DNA of 64,000 nucleotides, from the NCBI RefSeq assembly GCF_001667115.1, contig NZ_LZIJ01000089.1, forward strand, positions 1 through 64,000. Reading direction: 5' to 3'. How positions within the stretch are numbered: position 1 is the first letter of the stretch; every line of letters starts with the position of its first letter. Of this stretch, positions 8,226 to 18,559 are shown piece by piece. The DNA comes from Mycobacterium sp. 852002-51163_SCH5372311. GTDB lineage: Bacteria > Actinomycetota > Actinomycetes > Mycobacteriales > Mycobacteriaceae. The notes below the pieces were generated by a model. That model did not search any database. It was not told the DNA's origin and was given only the letters and a program-made list of their open reading frames with translations. A program made the translations under genes and the position numbers.

Positions 8226-9347
8226 ATGACCACTCAAAACGCCAACCTCGCGGCGTTGAGTGCCGCGGGGGTATCGGTATGGCTGGATGACTTGTCGCGG
8301 GAGCGACTGCGTTCGGGCAACCTGCAGGAGCTGATCGACACCAAATCCGTGGTCGGAGTGACCACCAACCCGTCGATCTTCCAGAAGGCGTTCGCCGAAG
8401 GCGACGTCTACAACGACCAGATCGCCGAGCTGGCCGAGCGTGGTGCCGACGTCGATGCCACCATTCGTACCATCACCACCGACGACGTGCGCAGTGCCTG
8501 TGATGTGCTGACCCGTGAGTGGGAGGCCTCCGATGGCGTCGACGGCCGGGTGTCCATCGAGGTCGACCCGCGCCTGGCCAACGAGACCGAAAAAACCATC
8601 CAGCAGGCCGTCGAATTGTGGAAGATCGTCGACCGGCCGAACCTGTTCATCAAGATCCCGGCCACCAAGGCGGGCTTGCCGGCCATCACGGCTGTTCTGG
8701 CAGAAGGCATTTCGGTCAACGTCACGCTGATCTTCTCCGTCGAACGGCACCGCGAGGTGATGGACGCCTACCTGGCGGGCCTGGAGAAGGCCCGCGAAGC
8801 CGGTCACGACCTGTCCAAGATCCATTCGGTGGCATCGTTCTTCGTGTCCCGGGTGGACACCGAAGTCGACAAGCGGCTGGAGAAGATCAACTCCGAAGAG
8901 GCGCTCGCGTTGCGCGGGCAGGCCGGTGTCGCCAACGCCCGGCTGGCCTACGCCGCCTATCAGGAGGTGTTCGAGGGCGGCGACCGCTATCAGGCGCTGC
9001 TGTCCGACGGAGCCCGGGTACAGCGGCCGCTGTGGGCGTCGACGGGCGTCAAGAACCCCGACTACTCCGACACCCTCTACGTGACCGAACTGGTGGCTCT
9101 GAACACCGTTAACACCATGCCGGAGAAGACGATTGACGCCGTCGCCGACCACGGTGTGATCAACGGCGACACCGTCACCGGGACGGCTTCGGCCGCCCAG
9201 GGGGTGTTCGACCAGCTGTCGGCGGTCGGCGTAGATCTGACCGACGTGTTCGTCGTCCTGGAAAACGAAGGTGTGGAGAAGTTCGTCGACTCCTGGACGG
9301 AGTTGTCGACCGAGACGCAGAAGCAATTGGACTCTGCCGCCAAATGA
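8226..9347 (+). CDS. tal: Transaldolase
   Basis: Transfers the dihydroxyacetone unit from sedoheptulose 7-phosphate to glyceraldehyde 3-phosphate; 373 aa, the length of the long actinobacterial TalB-like type. The catalytic Schiff-base lysine lies in [10 protein letters not shown] near residue 140; [13 protein letters not shown] at about residues 40-52 is the other family signature. An AGAGG-like site (GAAGAGGTAATTGGC) precedes the ATG at 8226. Its stop overlaps the zwf2 ATG at 9344, so the two are translationally coupled. Confidence 0.96.
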   Translation: MTTQNANLAALSAAGVSVWLDDLSRERLRSGNLQELIDTKSVVGVTTNPSIFQKAFAEGDVYNDQIAELAERGADVDATIRTITTDDVRSACDVLTREWEASDGVDGRVSIEVDPRLANETEKTIQQAVELWKIVDRPNLFIKIPATKAGLPAITAVLAEGISVNVTLIFSVERHREVMDAYLAGLEKAREAGHDLSKIHSVASFFVSRVDTEVDKRLEKINSEEALALRGQAGVANARLAYAAYQEVFEGGDRYQALLSDGARVQRPLWASTGVKNPDYSDTLYVTELVALNTVNTMPEKTIDAVADHGVINGDTVTGTASAAQGVFDQLSAVGVDLTDVFVVLENEGVEKFVDSWTELSTETQKQLDSAAK

Positions 9348-10897
9348 CGCCGGCCCGTGCCTCGGCCGACGCCGCCCAGTGGCGAAATCCTCTGCGCGAC
9401 AAGCTGGACAAGCGGCTGCCGAGAATCGCCGGCCCCTGCGGGATGGTGATTTTCGGCGTCACAGGTGACCTGGCCCGAAAAAAGGTGATGCCGGCCATCT
9501 ATGACCTGGCCAACCGCGGTCTGCTGCCACCGTCGTTCGCCTTGGTGGGATTCGCCCGCCGGGACTGGACCACGCAGGATTTCGGCGAGGTGGTGTACAA
9601 CGCGGTCAAGCAGCACTGCCGCACGCCGTTCCGGCAGCAGAACTGGGAACGGCTGGCCGAGGGATTCCGTTTCGTCCCAGGGTCTTTCGACGACGACGAT
9701 GCGTTCGCGCGGCTGGCCGAGACGCTGGAGAAGCTCGACGCCGAGCGCGGCACCGGCGGTAATCATGCCTTCTATCTGGCGATCCCGCCCAAGTCGTTCC
9801 CGGTGGTGTGCGAGCAGCTGCACAAGTCGGGACTGGCCCGGCCGCAGGGCGACCGGTGGAGCCGGGTGGTCATCGAGAAACCGTTCGGTCATGACCTGAA
9901 AAGCGCTCAGGCCCTGAACAAGTCGGTGAATACGGTCTTTCCGGAGGAGGCGGTCTTCCGCATCGACCACTACTTGGGCAAGGAGACGGTGCAGAACATC
10001 CTGGCGCTGCGGTTCGCCAACCAGCTCTTCGACCCGATCTGGAATTCGCACTACGTCGACCACGTGCAGATCACCATGGCCGAGGACATCGGATTGGGCG
10101 GTCGCGCAGGCTATTACGACGGCATCGGTGCGGCCCGCGACGTCATCCAGAATCACCTGATGCAGCTGCTGGCGCTGACCGCGATGGAAGAGCCGGTCAG
10201 CTTCAACCCGTCGTCGCTGCAAACCGAGAAGATCAAGGTGCTTTCGGCGACGCAGCTCGCCGAGCCACTCGACGAGACCACCAGCCGCGGGCAGTACACC
10301 GCCGGCTGGCAGGGCGGCGAGAAGGTGGTCGGGCTGCTCGACGAGGAGGGGTTCTCCAAGGACTCCACCACCGAGACGTTCGCCGCCATAACGCTTGAAG
10401 TCGACACACGGCGGTGGGCCGGCGTGCCCTTCTACCTGCGTACCGGAAAACGACTGGGGCGCAGGGTCACTGAGATCGCACTGGTTTTCAAACGCGCGCC
10501 GCACCTGCCGTTCGACGCCACCATGACCGACGAGCTGGGCACCAACGCCATGGTCATCCGGGTGCAGCCCGACGAGGGCATCACATTGCGGTTCGGTTCC
10601 AAGGTGCCCGGTACCGCGATGGAGGTCCGAGACGTCAACATGGACTTTTCCTACGGCTCGGCGTTCGCCGAGGAGTCACCGGAGGCCTACGAGCGGCTGA
10701 TCCTCGACGTCCTGCTCGGCGAGCCCTCACTGTTTCCCGTCAACGCGGAGGTCGAATTGGCTTGGGAAATACTAGATCCCGCCCTCGACCGCTGGGCGGC
10801 GCACGGGAAGCCCGACCCATATGAGGCGGGCACCTGGGGACCGGAGTCGGCGTTCGAAATGCTTCGCCGCACCGGCCGGGAATGGCGGCGGCCGTGA
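9344..10897 (+). CDS. zwf2: Glucose-6-phosphate dehydrogenase (Zwf2, OpcA-linked)
   Basis: First enzyme of the oxidative pentose phosphate pathway, 517 aa, making 6-phosphogluconolactone and a reduced nicotinamide. The nucleotide site is [13 protein letters not shown] near residues 35-47. The substrate and catalytic motif is RIDHYLGKE near residue 206, with the conserved histidine and lysine. The C-terminal half has the PF02781 motifs [11 protein letters not shown] and ERLILDVL. It starts in an ATGA overlap with tal and is followed 58 bp later by opcA, the usual actinobacterial allosteric partner. A second, diverged zwf lies at 38257-39753. Confidence 0.95.
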   Translation: MTPARASADAAQWRNPLRDKLDKRLPRIAGPCGMVIFGVTGDLARKKVMPAIYDLANRGLLPPSFALVGFARRDWTTQDFGEVVYNAVKQHCRTPFRQQNWERLAEGFRFVPGSFDDDDAFARLAETLEKLDAERGTGGNHAFYLAIPPKSFPVVCEQLHKSGLARPQGDRWSRVVIEKPFGHDLKSAQALNKSVNTVFPEEAVFRIDHYLGKETVQNILALRFANQLFDPIWNSHYVDHVQITMAEDIGLGGRAGYYDGIGAARDVIQNHLMQLLALTAMEEPVSFNPSSLQTEKIKVLSATQLAEPLDETTSRGQYTAGWQGGEKVVGLLDEEGFSKDSTTETFAAITLEVDTRRWAGVPFYLRTGKRLGRRVTEIALVFKRAPHLPFDATMTDELGTNAMVIRVQPDEGITLRFGSKVPGTAMEVRDVNMDFSYGSAFAEESPEAYERLILDVLLGEPSLFPVNAEVELAWEILDPALDRWAAHGKPDPYEAGTWGPESAFEMLRRTGREWRRP

Positions 10898-10955
10898 TCC
10901 GCGCCGCGACGATGCAGAACGCAGCGAAGCGGCGTGATGAGGAGGAGCGGCGCAA

Positions 10956-11867
10956 ATGATCGTCGATCTACCCGCAACGACCACCACGGCGGTCAACAAG
11001 AAGCTCGACGAGCTCCGCGAGGAAATCGGTGCCGTCATGATGGGCCGAGTGCTCACCCTGATCATCGCGCCGGACAGCGACGCCGTGGTGGAAGAGTCCA
11101 TCGAGGCGGCCAACGACGCCAGCCATGAGCACCCCAGCCGGATCATCGTCACGATGAGGGGTGACCCGTACGCAGACGAAGCGCGGCTTGATGCCCAGCT
11201 GCGGGTAGGAGGCGATGCCGGCGCCGGAGAAGTCGTGGTGCTGCGGCTGTCCGGGCCGCTCGCCGGGCACGCCGAGAGCGTGGTGATCCCGTTCTTGCTT
11301 CCGGACATTCCGGTGGTGGCGTGGTGGCCCGACATCGCCCCTGCGGTGCCTGCCCAGGATCCGTTGGGCAAGTTGGCGATCCGCCGCATCACCGACGCCA
11401 CCAACGCGATCGACCCGTTGGCGGCTATCACCAGCCGGCTACCCGGCTACACCGCTGGCGACACGGACCTGGCCTGGGCGCGCATCACCTACTGGCGGGC
11501 ACTGTTGACTTCCGCGGTTGACCTGCCGCCGCACGAGCCCATCGAGTCGGCACTGATCTCCGGATTGAAAACCGAACCGGCGCTGGACATCCTGGCCGGC
11601 TGGCTGGCCAGCCGGATCGACGGGCCGGTGCAACGCAGAGTGGGCGAACTCAAGGTCGAGCTGGTACGCAAGAGCGAGACCATCGTGCTAAGCCGTCCGC
11701 AAGAGGGCACCACGGCCACCCTGAGCCGGACGGCCCGGCCCGACGCCCTGGTTCCGTTGGCGCGCAGGGTAACCGGCGAATGCCTGGCCGAAGACCTGCG
11801 CCGGCTCGATCCGGACGAGATCTACCTGTCGGCACTCGAAGGCATCAAGAAGGTCCAGTACATATGA
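10956..11867 (+). CDS. opcA: G6PD assembly/activator protein OpcA
   Basis: 303 aa, cytoplasmic. OpcA family proteins bind and activate glucose-6-phosphate dehydrogenase in cyanobacteria and actinobacteria. Typical features are the N-terminal [10 protein letters not shown] region, the central WWPDIAP motif ([13 protein letters not shown], about residues 118-130) and an Arg/Asp-rich C-terminus ([15 protein letters not shown]). The ATG at 10956 follows GGAGGAGCGG, a strong ribosome site. Its stop overlaps the pgl ATG at 11864 (ATGA). The gene order zwf2-opcA-pgl indicates function as part of the oxidative branch. Confidence 0.94.
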   Translation: MIVDLPATTTTAVNKKLDELREEIGAVMMGRVLTLIIAPDSDAVVEESIEAANDASHEHPSRIIVTMRGDPYADEARLDAQLRVGGDAGAGEVVVLRLSGPLAGHAESVVIPFLLPDIPVVAWWPDIAPAVPAQDPLGKLAIRRITDATNAIDPLAAITSRLPGYTAGDTDLAWARITYWRALLTSAVDLPPHEPIESALISGLKTEPALDILAGWLASRIDGPVQRRVGELKVELVRKSETIVLSRPQEGTTATLSRTARPDALVPLARRVTGECLAEDLRRLDPDEIYLSALEGIKKVQYI

Positions 11868-12601
11868 GCACCGCCGTTGAAATCTTCCCGGACAGCACGA
11901 CGCTGGTGGATGCCGCGGCCAAGCGGCTGACCGAGGCCATCGAGTCGGCCGTCGCGGCGAGGGGCCGGGCGCTGATTGTGCTGACTGGCGGCGGCAACGG
12001 CATCGCGCTGCTGCGCCAGCTGGGCACGCAACAGATCGACTGGGCAAGAGTGCATCTGTTCTGGGGCGATGAGCGCTACGTTCCCGAAGACGACGACGAG
12101 CGCAACGACAAGCAGGCGCGCGGCGCATTGCTCGGTCACATCGACATCCCGTCGAGCAACGTGCACGCCATGCCGGCCAGTGACGGTGAGTTCGGTAGCG
12201 ATATGGCCGCTGCGGCACTGGCGTACGAGCAGGTGCTGGCCGCCAACGCCGAACCCGGCCAACCGGTGCCCAATTTCGACGTGCACCTGCTGGGAATGGG
12301 GCCGGAAGGCCATATCAACTCGCTGTTCCCGGATACCCCCGCGGTGCGGGAGACCAGCCGCATGGTGGTCGCGGTCGACGACTGCCCGAAACCGCCGCCA
12401 CGGCGAATCACCTTGACACTGCCCGCTGTTCAGCGTTCTCGCGAGGTCTGGCTGATGGTGTCCGGTGCCGCGAAAGCTGACGCGGCGGCCGCTGCAATCG
12501 GTGGCGCCGACCCGGTCTCGGTACCGGCGGCCGGAGGCGTCGGGATGCAGACCACGCTCTGGCTGCTCGACGAGGAAGCGGCGGCCAAGCTTCCTGGCTA
12601 A
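11864..12601 (+). CDS. pgl: 6-phosphogluconolactonase (Pgl/DevB)
   Basis: Hydrolyses 6-phosphogluconolactone to 6-phosphogluconate; 245 aa, cytoplasmic, NagB/DevB fold. Key motifs are [15 protein letters not shown] near residue 45, [11 protein letters not shown] near residue 65, and [15 protein letters not shown] near residue 145, which carries the catalytic acid/histidine. The ATG at 11864 overlaps the opcA stop; the longer open reading to 11780 would run inside opcA. It is the fifth gene of the operon. Confidence 0.94.
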   Translation: MSTAVEIFPDSTTLVDAAAKRLTEAIESAVAARGRALIVLTGGGNGIALLRQLGTQQIDWARVHLFWGDERYVPEDDDERNDKQARGALLGHIDIPSSNVHAMPASDGEFGSDMAAAALAYEQVLAANAEPGQPVPNFDVHLLGMGPEGHINSLFPDTPAVRETSRMVVAVDDCPKPPPRRITLTLPAVQRSREVWLMVSGAAKADAAAAAIGGADPVSVPAAGGVGMQTTLWLLDEEAAAKLPG

Positions 12602-12617
12602 CCCGTGCGGGGTGATA

Positions 12618-13016
12618 ATGACCGTCATGACAGACAAGACCGACCGTCCCACACCGGTGCGGAAGCGGATGAAGACCCTCACCCAGGCGGCGCTGAACGC
12701 GGACAAGACGGTCGAGCAGGTCGAGGACGTTCTCGACGGCCTGAGCAACACGATGGTCGAGCTCAACAGCTCGCTGTCGGCGCTGAACGCCACGGTTGAA
12801 CGACTTGAGACCGGCCTGGATCATCTCGAGGGCACCCTGCACAGCCTCGACGACCTCGCCAAGCGGCTCATCGTGCTGGTCGAGCCGGTGGAAGCAATCG
12901 TCGAGCGCATCGACTACATCGTCAGCCTGGGCGAAACCATGGTGTCCCCGCTCTCGATGACCGAGCACGCCGTGCGCGGCGTGATGGACAGGTTGCGCAA
13001 CCGGAGCTTGCGCTAG
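12618..13016 (+). CDS. Small conserved coiled-coil protein (Rv1444c-like)
   Basis: 132 aa with no recognised domain. The central part (about residues 25-95) is a run of heptads rich in Leu, Val, Glu and Asn, such as TVEQVEDVLDGLSNTMVELN, predicting a long helix or coiled coil. The N-terminus is basic (PVRKRMKTL) and the C-terminus has MDRLRNRSLR. I use the ATG at 12618, 4 nt after GGGGTG; an ATG at 12627 is also possible. It is the last gene of the pentose phosphate operon, 16 bp after pgl. A scaffolding role for that operon's enzymes is conceivable but unproven. Confidence 0.75.
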   Translation: MTVMTDKTDRPTPVRKRMKTLTQAALNADKTVEQVEDVLDGLSNTMVELNSSLSALNATVERLETGLDHLEGTLHSLDDLAKRLIVLVEPVEAIVERIDYIVSLGETMVSPLSMTEHAVRGVMDRLRNRSLR

Positions 13017-13039
13017 GTTGCCGACGCGCCTGGCGTCGA

Positions 13040-13852
13040 CTACATCTTGGTCAATCGGGCCATGGCGAAGCTGTAGAGGCCGTAGGTGATGATCCCAAGG
13101 GCGGCGGCGATCAGCAGCGCAGCCCCGTAGGGCTGAGCCCCGAGTGTTTTGAGGGCCCCGTCTAGTCCGGTGGCTTTTTTCGGCTCTGAGCGCAACGCAG
13201 CGACGACGACCAGCCCGCCGGCGCCGGCGAGAACCACGCCTTTGCCGATATAGCCGAGCATGCCCACCCGTCGAACCAGGTTGCCCGATTTGCCTTTCAG
13301 GTCGCCCAGGAAGTTGCGGCTGGCCCCTTTGTAAACGTGGTAAACACCCACCGCGACGATGCCGATTCCGCAGGCGACGAGGGCGACGGTGCCGATGGTG
13401 GTCTGCATCAGGCGCGCACTGATGGTCGAATTTTGCTCACCGGTCGAGTGCCCCGCGCCGCGGGCGAATCCGAATGCGGAGTAGGCAAAGCCGAAGTAGA
13501 CAATTGCCAGACCGAAGGCTTTTGTCCGTTCCATCGCTCCCGACGAGGTGCCGCCGTCGGGCCTGCGGTCGGTCGCCCGGCCCAGGGCCGTCTCGACCAG
13601 CCGCCACAGACCCATCGTCAGAAGGGCGGCGGCGGCGATCCAGAGCGCGATCCGGCCGCCCGGTTGGGCTGCCAGTGCCGCCAGTGCCCCGGATTGGTCA
13701 GCAGTGCCGCCGTTGCCGAGCGCGATTCGGATGGCCAGGTAGCCGACGATCAAGTGCAGCGACCCGCTTACGACGTACCCAGCGCGGGCGAAACGCTCGA
13801 AGACCTTGTTTTGGGCCAACTCGGTCGGGGTGACGGATGCATCGTCGGACAT
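13040..13852 (-). CDS. DUF1206-type six-helix membrane protein
   Basis: 270 aa integral membrane protein. Three similar two-helix units can be read: around residues 20-45 (ARAGYVVSGSLHLIVGYLAI), 110-135 (FGLAIVYFGFAYSAFGFARG) and 195-220 (VRRVGMLGYIGKGVVLAGAG). Each starts with an aromatic/glycine pattern typical of DUF1206 repeats. Function is unknown. It is convergent with the coiled-coil gene (23 bp apart) and starts 16 bp after the ppc stop on the same strand, so it is probably downstream in a ppc operon. Confidence 0.8.
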   Translation of the reverse strand: MSDDASVTPTELAQNKVFERFARAGYVVSGSLHLIVGYLAIRIALGNGGTADQSGALAALAAQPGGRIALWIAAAALLTMGLWRLVETALGRATDRRPDGGTSSGAMERTKAFGLAIVYFGFAYSAFGFARGAGHSTGEQNSTISARLMQTTIGTVALVACGIGIVAVGVYHVYKGASRNFLGDLKGKSGNLVRRVGMLGYIGKGVVLAGAGGLVVVAALRSEPKKATGLDGALKTLGAQPYGAALLIAAALGIITYGLYSFAMARLTKM

Positions 13853-13868
13853 CTGGGCTAAATGCCCG

Positions 13869-16670
13869 TTATCCGCTGTTGCGTAACGCGCTGGCCAAGC
13901 CGTTCATCGTCAGCAGGATGCCGCGCTGCACCAGTTCGTCGTCATCACCCGAACGGTAGCGGCGCAGCAACTCCACCTGAAGGTGATTCAGCGGCTCCAG
14001 ATACGGGAAGCGGTTGAACACCGAACGCGCCAGCGCCACATTGTCGGCGAGCAGGTCCTCTTGGCCGGTGATGAGCTTGTGCATGGCGATGGTGCGCTGG
14101 TGTTCGTCGGCGATCTTGTCGAAGACCCTGCGCCGCAATGATTCATCGGGCACCAGCTCGGCATAGCGAGCGGCCAGGCCCAGGTCACTTTTGGCCAGCA
14201 CCTGCGCCAGGTTTGAGAGCACGCTGCGGAAGAACGGCCAGCGCTCATAGAGGTCGCGCAGTACCTGCACCCGCTCTGCTTCGGTACCCGCGGCGATCCA
14301 CTGCTCGAACGCCGAGCCGGTGCCGTACCAGCCGGGCAGCATCACCCGCGACTGGCTCCAGGCCAACACCCACGGAATCGCGCGCAGATCGGCGATCGAC
14401 TCGGTGGGCTTGCGCGAAGTCGGCCGGCTGCCGATGTTCAGTGACCCGATTTCGCTGACCGGCGTGGAGGCCTTGAAGTAGTCGACGAAACCCGGTGTGT
14501 CGTGGACTAATTCGGCGTAGGCGCGTTGCGCCAGCCCGGCCACCTCGTCGAGGACGGCGTAGGCGGGCTCTGCGGCATCACCAAGGCCCTCCACGTCCAG
14601 CAGCGTGGATTCCAGGGTGGCGGCCACCAGGCTCTCCAGGTTGCGTCGCGCCATGCGGGGTTCGGCGTACTTGGCGGCGATCACCTCGCCTTGCTCGGTC
14701 AGCCGCAACGACCCGCTGACAGCTCCGGGCGGCTGCGCCAGAATGGCCTGGTAGCTTGGGCCGCCGCCGCGGCCGACAGTGCCACCTCGACCGTGGAAGA
14801 GCCGCAACCGGATTCCGGTCTTGCGGGCCACTTCCACCAAGGCCAGCTCGGCCCGGTAGACGGCCCAGTTGGCGGCCAGATAACCGCCGTCCTTGTTGGA
14901 GTCGGAGTAGCCCAGCATCACCTCCTGCGAGTCGCCGCGCGCGGTGACCAGCGCCCGGTACAGCGGAAGCTCCAGCATCGAATGCAGAATGGTCGCCGCG
15001 TTGTGCAGATCGTCGATTGTTTCGAACAGCGGCGAGATGCCAACGGGGCAATACAATTCCGGCCCGGAAGCGTCCAGCAGGCCGGCCTCCTTGAGCAGGA
15101 TCGCGGCCTCCAGTACATCCGACACCGACCGGCACATGGAGATCACGTAGTTGGGCACTGCGGCGGAACCATAGATCTCGACCGCGCGCGCCGCCGCCGC
15201 GACGACACCCAACTCGCCGCGGGCCAGCTCCGACAATTGCGCGCGGTCGCCCAACAGCGGGCGTCTGGTGCTCAGTTCGTCCGCCAACAGTTCGACCCGC
15301 TGGTCCTCGGACAGGGAGCTGTAGTCCGGATGCACCCCGGCCCATGCCAGCAGCTCGGTGATCACCTCTTCATGCACGTCGGAGTTTTGTCGCAGGTCCA
15401 GGCCGCACAGGTGAAACCCGAAGACTCCCACGCCTTCCCGTAGCAGGGCCAGCCGGTCATCGGCCAACAGGGCGGCGCCGTGGGTGCGCAGCGAGGTGTC
15501 GATGGCGTCCAGATCGGTCCGCAGTTCTGTCGGCGTGGAATACGCCGGCAAACCCATGTCCAGCACATCCTGGGGCTGCCGGTCCAGGATCTGGCTCGCG
15601 GTTGCGGTGAGTCGACCCCGGATCACCCGCAACGCCCGCCGGTACGGCTCGTCGGCGCGGGCCTTCTCCGTGCAGCCTTCGGCCAGTTCGGCCAGCTCGG
15701 AGGTCACCGTGATCAGCCGCCCCGACATCGTCAGCTCCTGCTCGAGGGCGGTGAGTTCGGCCAGGTAGTGCGCCAAGGCGGTATAGGCGGCGCTCCCGGT
15801 GGCCAGGCGCACCACGTCGGCAGTCACATTGGGATTGCCGTCGCGGTCGCCGCCGATCCAGGAGCCGGGCTGCAGAATCGGCCCGGAGAGCAGGTCGGCG
15901 TCGGGCCAGCGAGTGCGCAATGCTTCCCGGACTTCGGCATTGACCTGTGGGACCACCTCGAAGAACGACGATGGGTACAGCCGCAGCCCGGCCTCGATCT
16001 CGTCGCTGATCTGCAATCGGGACAGCCGCACCAACGCGGTCTGCCACAGGGTGAGGACCTGGCGCCGCAACTCGAATTCGATGTTGCGCCCGGCGTCGGT
16101 CTCAGTGTGCCCCTCCGCGTGCAGTCGCATCAGCTCGGTGATCCGGTGCTGGGTGACGAACACCGTGCGCCGCCGCGTTTCGGTCGGGTGGGCGGTGCTG
16201 ACCGGCGAGACCAGTGCACCTTTCAGGGCCTCGGCGACGGTAGCCGAATCCAACTCTGCGCGATCGAGTTTGGCGTAGGTGGCGGCCAGACTGCTGTCCT
16301 GAGGCGGCTCTCCCGCTTTGACGTGAATGGCGCGGCGACGCTCCCGGTGGATGTCTTCAGCGACGTTGGCCAGCAGCGCGAAATGGCTGAACGCCCGGAT
16401 GACCGGGATCGCCAGACGAATGTCGATCCCGTCGAACATGCGCGACATCTCGGCCCGGTCGATCTCGGAGCGGCGCACCCGGAACGCTTCCACCCGGGCT
16501 CGCTCGACGAGGTCGAACACCTCGTCGCCGTTCTGCTCGCGGACGGTGTCGCCGAGGATGGTGCCCAGCAGCCTGATGTCGGCGCGCATCGGCTCGGTCG
16601 CCTCGCGGCCGACCCGTGTCCGGTGCACGGCACCGATGGGTTCCAGCGCGGTGTCGATGGTGTCAGCCAT
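13869..16670 (-). CDS. ppc: Phosphoenolpyruvate carboxylase
   Basis: Carboxylates PEP with bicarbonate to oxaloacetate, replenishing the TCA cycle; 933 aa, full length. Catalytic motifs are [11 protein letters not shown] with the active histidine near residue 158, [14 protein letters not shown] near residue 265, [10 protein letters not shown] near residue 580, and the glycine loop [14 protein letters not shown] near residue 625. The C-terminal NSG ends with [12 protein letters not shown], typical of the allosteric C-terminus. It closely resembles M. leprae Ppc. As I recall M. tuberculosis H37Rv has no ppc here. The gene is divergent from secG with a 194-bp shared upstream region in which I see no clear motif. 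Confidence 0.97.
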   Translation of the reverse strand: MADTIDTALEPIGAVHRTRVGREATEPMRADIRLLGTILGDTVREQNGDEVFDLVERARVEAFRVRRSEIDRAEMSRMFDGIDIRLAIPVIRAFSHFALLANVAEDIHRERRRAIHVKAGEPPQDSSLAATYAKLDRAELDSATVAEALKGALVSPVSTAHPTETRRRTVFVTQHRITELMRLHAEGHTETDAGRNIEFELRRQVLTLWQTALVRLSRLQISDEIEAGLRLYPSSFFEVVPQVNAEVREALRTRWPDADLLSGPILQPGSWIGGDRDGNPNVTADVVRLATGSAAYTALAHYLAELTALEQELTMSGRLITVTSELAELAEGCTEKARADEPYRRALRVIRGRLTATASQILDRQPQDVLDMGLPAYSTPTELRTDLDAIDTSLRTHGAALLADDRLALLREGVGVFGFHLCGLDLRQNSDVHEEVITELLAWAGVHPDYSSLSEDQRVELLADELSTRRPLLGDRAQLSELARGELGVVAAAARAVEIYGSAAVPNYVISMCRSVSDVLEAAILLKEAGLLDASGPELYCPVGISPLFETIDDLHNAATILHSMLELPLYRALVTARGDSQEVMLGYSDSNKDGGYLAANWAVYRAELALVEVARKTGIRLRLFHGRGGTVGRGGGPSYQAILAQPPGAVSGSLRLTEQGEVIAAKYAEPRMARRNLESLVAATLESTLLDVEGLGDAAEPAYAVLDEVAGLAQRAYAELVHDTPGFVDYFKASTPVSEIGSLNIGSRPTSRKPTESIADLRAIPWVLAWSQSRVMLPGWYGTGSAFEQWIAAGTEAERVQVLRDLYERWPFFRSVLSNLAQVLAKSDLGLAARYAELVPDESLRRRVFDKIADEHQRTIAMHKLITGQEDLLADNVALARSVFNRFPYLEPLNHLQVELLRRYRSGDDDELVQRGILLTMNGLASALRNSG

Positions 16671-16864
16671 GCGTCTCAGTATCGACGCGGATCGTCGGCG
16701 CCGCCTGCTGCGGGTGTCTGCGCTGTCGAGTCTGCATTCATGGCATCGAGCCTGCGGCCGCGGCGGAGTCTCATCGGCAGTTCACGCCCTCATTGCAGGA
16801 TCAGTTAGTACCGCCGGGTGCGGCGCCTTTGGCGGGCCCGACGACGTTCGGTAGGCTGCGCCTC

Positions 16865-17104
16865 ATGGTTTTGGCCCTGCAGATCACCCTCGTGGTCACC
16901 AGCGTGCTGGTGGTGTTGCTGGTGCTGCTGCACCGTGCGAAGGGCGGCGGTCTGTCGACGCTGTTCGGCGGTGGTGTGCAGTCCAGCCTTTCCGGGTCGA
17001 CCGTCGTCGAGAAGAACCTGGACCGCTTGACGCTGTTCATCACCGGCATCTGGCTGGTCAGCATCATCGGCGTCGCGCTGGCAATCAAGTACCACGTGCA
17101 CTGA
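16865..17104 (+). CDS. secG: Protein translocase subunit SecG
   Basis: Small subunit of the SecYEG channel, 79 aa. Two hydrophobic segments (residues about 2-20 and 52-72) flank the conserved cytoplasmic loop HRAKGGGLSTLFGGG. The start is ATG 16865; an upstream in-frame reading to 16616 would run through ppc antisense sequence and make the protein far too long. The product continues to the stop at 17104, 8 bp before the proline-rich protein gene. Confidence 0.95.
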   Translation: MVLALQITLVVTSVLVVLLVLLHRAKGGGLSTLFGGGVQSSLSGSTVVEKNLDRLTLFITGIWLVSIIGVALAIKYHVH

Positions 17105-17112
17105 CAGCACGC

Positions 17113-17727
17113 ATGAACTATCCACAGGGGCCGGGGCCCTATCCCCCGCCTGAGCCTCATCGGCCGTCGGGCCCCTATCCGCCGGGTCCCTATCCGCCGC
17201 AATACGGCCAGCCGCCCCGGTACGGCCAGCAGCCCGGACCGCCTCAGCCGTATCCCCAGGCACCGCAGCCCAGTCCGTACCAGGCCCGCCCCTCCTACCC
17301 GCCCCAGCAACCCGGTCCGCAGGGGTACGGACAGCCCGCCGAAGGCATCGCCGTGACCACCCAGTACTTCCCGCTGGGATTCACGATGGCCCTGTTCAAG
17401 CCTAAGATCGTCGTCGACGGGTACGAGGCGCCGGTGGCAGGTTGGGGCCGCACGGTCGTCCCGGCTCGGCCAGGTCCGCATCACGTGCACGTACATGTGC
17501 CGTATTGGCTGCCGCCGCAGATCGGACCGGCGGACACGTCGGTCGAGGTTCATCCCGGCAGGCTGGTTGAGCTCGAATACAAGGCGCCGGTGTGGGGGTT
17601 CAGCCGCGGTTCGCTGGGTGCCCCGCCGCAGAGCTACAACGGCGTCGGCATCACCATCGGCGTGATAGCGGTGTCGATGTTCCTGGCGGTCGCGCTCCCG
17701 CTACTCATGATCCTGGCCAGGATGTGA
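17113..17727 (+). CDS. Proline/tyrosine-rich membrane-anchored protein
   Basis: 204 aa, no recognised family. Residues 1-75 are low complexity with repeated PYPPG/PYPP and PQP units (for example GPYPPGPYPPQYGQPPRYG). The middle part is a compact beta-like region (about residues 80-165) with YEAPVAGWGRTVVPARPG. One transmembrane helix ends the protein (VGITIGVIAVSMFLAVALPL). The layout suggests a cytoplasmic proline-rich arm and domain tethered by a C-terminal helix. It lies 8 bp after secG and is probably cotranscribed, but a translocation role is only inferred. Confidence 0.7.
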   Translation: MNYPQGPGPYPPPEPHRPSGPYPPGPYPPQYGQPPRYGQQPGPPQPYPQAPQPSPYQARPSYPPQQPGPQGYGQPAEGIAVTTQYFPLGFTMALFKPKIVVDGYEAPVAGWGRTVVPARPGPHHVHVHVPYWLPPQIGPADTSVEVHPGRLVELEYKAPVWGFSRGSLGAPPQSYNGVGITIGVIAVSMFLAVALPLLMILARM

Positions 17728-17729
17728 TG

Positions 17730-17749
17730 CGCACGCGAATCTTCGTGCG
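17730..17749. terminator. Hairpin between convergent genes before tpiA
   Basis: CGCACG and CGTGCG pair around a short GAATCTT-containing loop immediately after the stop of the proline-rich gene, in the 46-bp gap before the tpiA stop. It is suited to terminate from either side; no T-tract is present. Confidence 0.35.
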
Positions 17750-17773
17750 ATGCCACGCGGCTGCTGAGGAGTT

Positions 17774-18559
17774 TTAGGGCAGCGGTCCGCCGGCGGCGAT
17801 GGCAGCCAGGGTCGCGAACTGTTCCCCGTCCAGCGACGCCCCGCCGACCAAGCCCCCGTCGACGTCGGGTTGAGCGACGAGGTCGCCGACGTTTTTCGCG
17901 TTCATCGAGCCGCCGTAGAGCACCCGCACGGATTCGGCAATCCTCGACGAGGCTAGTGACGCCAACTCCTTCCGGATCGCCGCGCACACCTCTTGAGCAT
18001 CGGACGCACTGGCCACCCGTCCGGTTCCAATCGCCCAAACCGGTTCGTAGGCGATGACGACCTGCCCGATCTGCTCGGCCGACAGCCCATCCAGCGAGCC
18101 GCGCAACTGCTCGACGTTGTGGGACACGTGGTTTCCCGCCTCGCGTACCTCGAGGTGCTCGCCGATACAGACGATCGGGGTCAGTTCGTTTCGGAGCGCC
18201 GCTGCGGCCTTGGCGGCCACCAGTGCGTCGTCCTCGTGGTGATAGGTGCGCCGCTCGGAGTGCCCGACGACAACGTAGGTGCAGCCCAGCTTGGCCAGAA
18301 AGACGCCGCTGATGTCGCCGGTGTAGGCACCCGAGTCATGTTGCGACAGGTCCTGGGCGCCGTAGGTCAGCCGCAGCTTGTCGCCGTCGACCAGGGTCTG
18401 CACGCTACGCAGGTTGGTGAACGGCGGCAGCACCGTGACGTCAACCTTGTCGTAGTATTTGTCCGGCAGCGCAAAAGCGACCTTTTGCACAAGCGCGATC
18501 GCCTCGAAGTGGTTGAGGTTCATCTTCCAGTTGCCGGCTATCAGCGGCTTGCGGCTCAC
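17774..18559 (-). CDS. tpiA: Triosephosphate isomerase
   Basis: Interconverts dihydroxyacetone phosphate and glyceraldehyde 3-phosphate; 261 aa TIM barrel. GNWKMNL near residue 9 carries the catalytic lysine, [10 protein letters not shown] near residue 100 the electrophilic histidine, and [11 protein letters not shown] near residue 171 the catalytic glutamate and flexible loop. The GTG start at 18559 overlaps the pgk TGA. It is the third gene of gap-pgk-tpiA. Confidence 0.97.
   Translation of the reverse strand: MSRKPLIAGNWKMNLNHFEAIALVQKVAFALPDKYYDKVDVTVLPPFTNLRSVQTLVDGDKLRLTYGAQDLSQHDSGAYTGDISGVFLAKLGCTYVVVGHSERRTYHHEDDALVAAKAAAALRNELTPIVCIGEHLEVREAGNHVSHNVEQLRGSLDGLSAEQIGQVVIAYEPVWAIGTGRVASASDAQEVCAAIRKELASLASSRIAESVRVLYGGSMNAKNVGDLVAQPDVDGGLVGGASLDGEQFATLAAIAAGGPLP

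Noticed and set aside
7212..9326. Long antisense open frame (704 codons) opposite tkt and tal
   Set aside because: GC-rich shadow of the real genes; low-complexity and no recognisable domain.
14526..16808. Plus-strand frames opposite ppc
   Set aside because: ppc is complete and conserved; these have no domain or start site.
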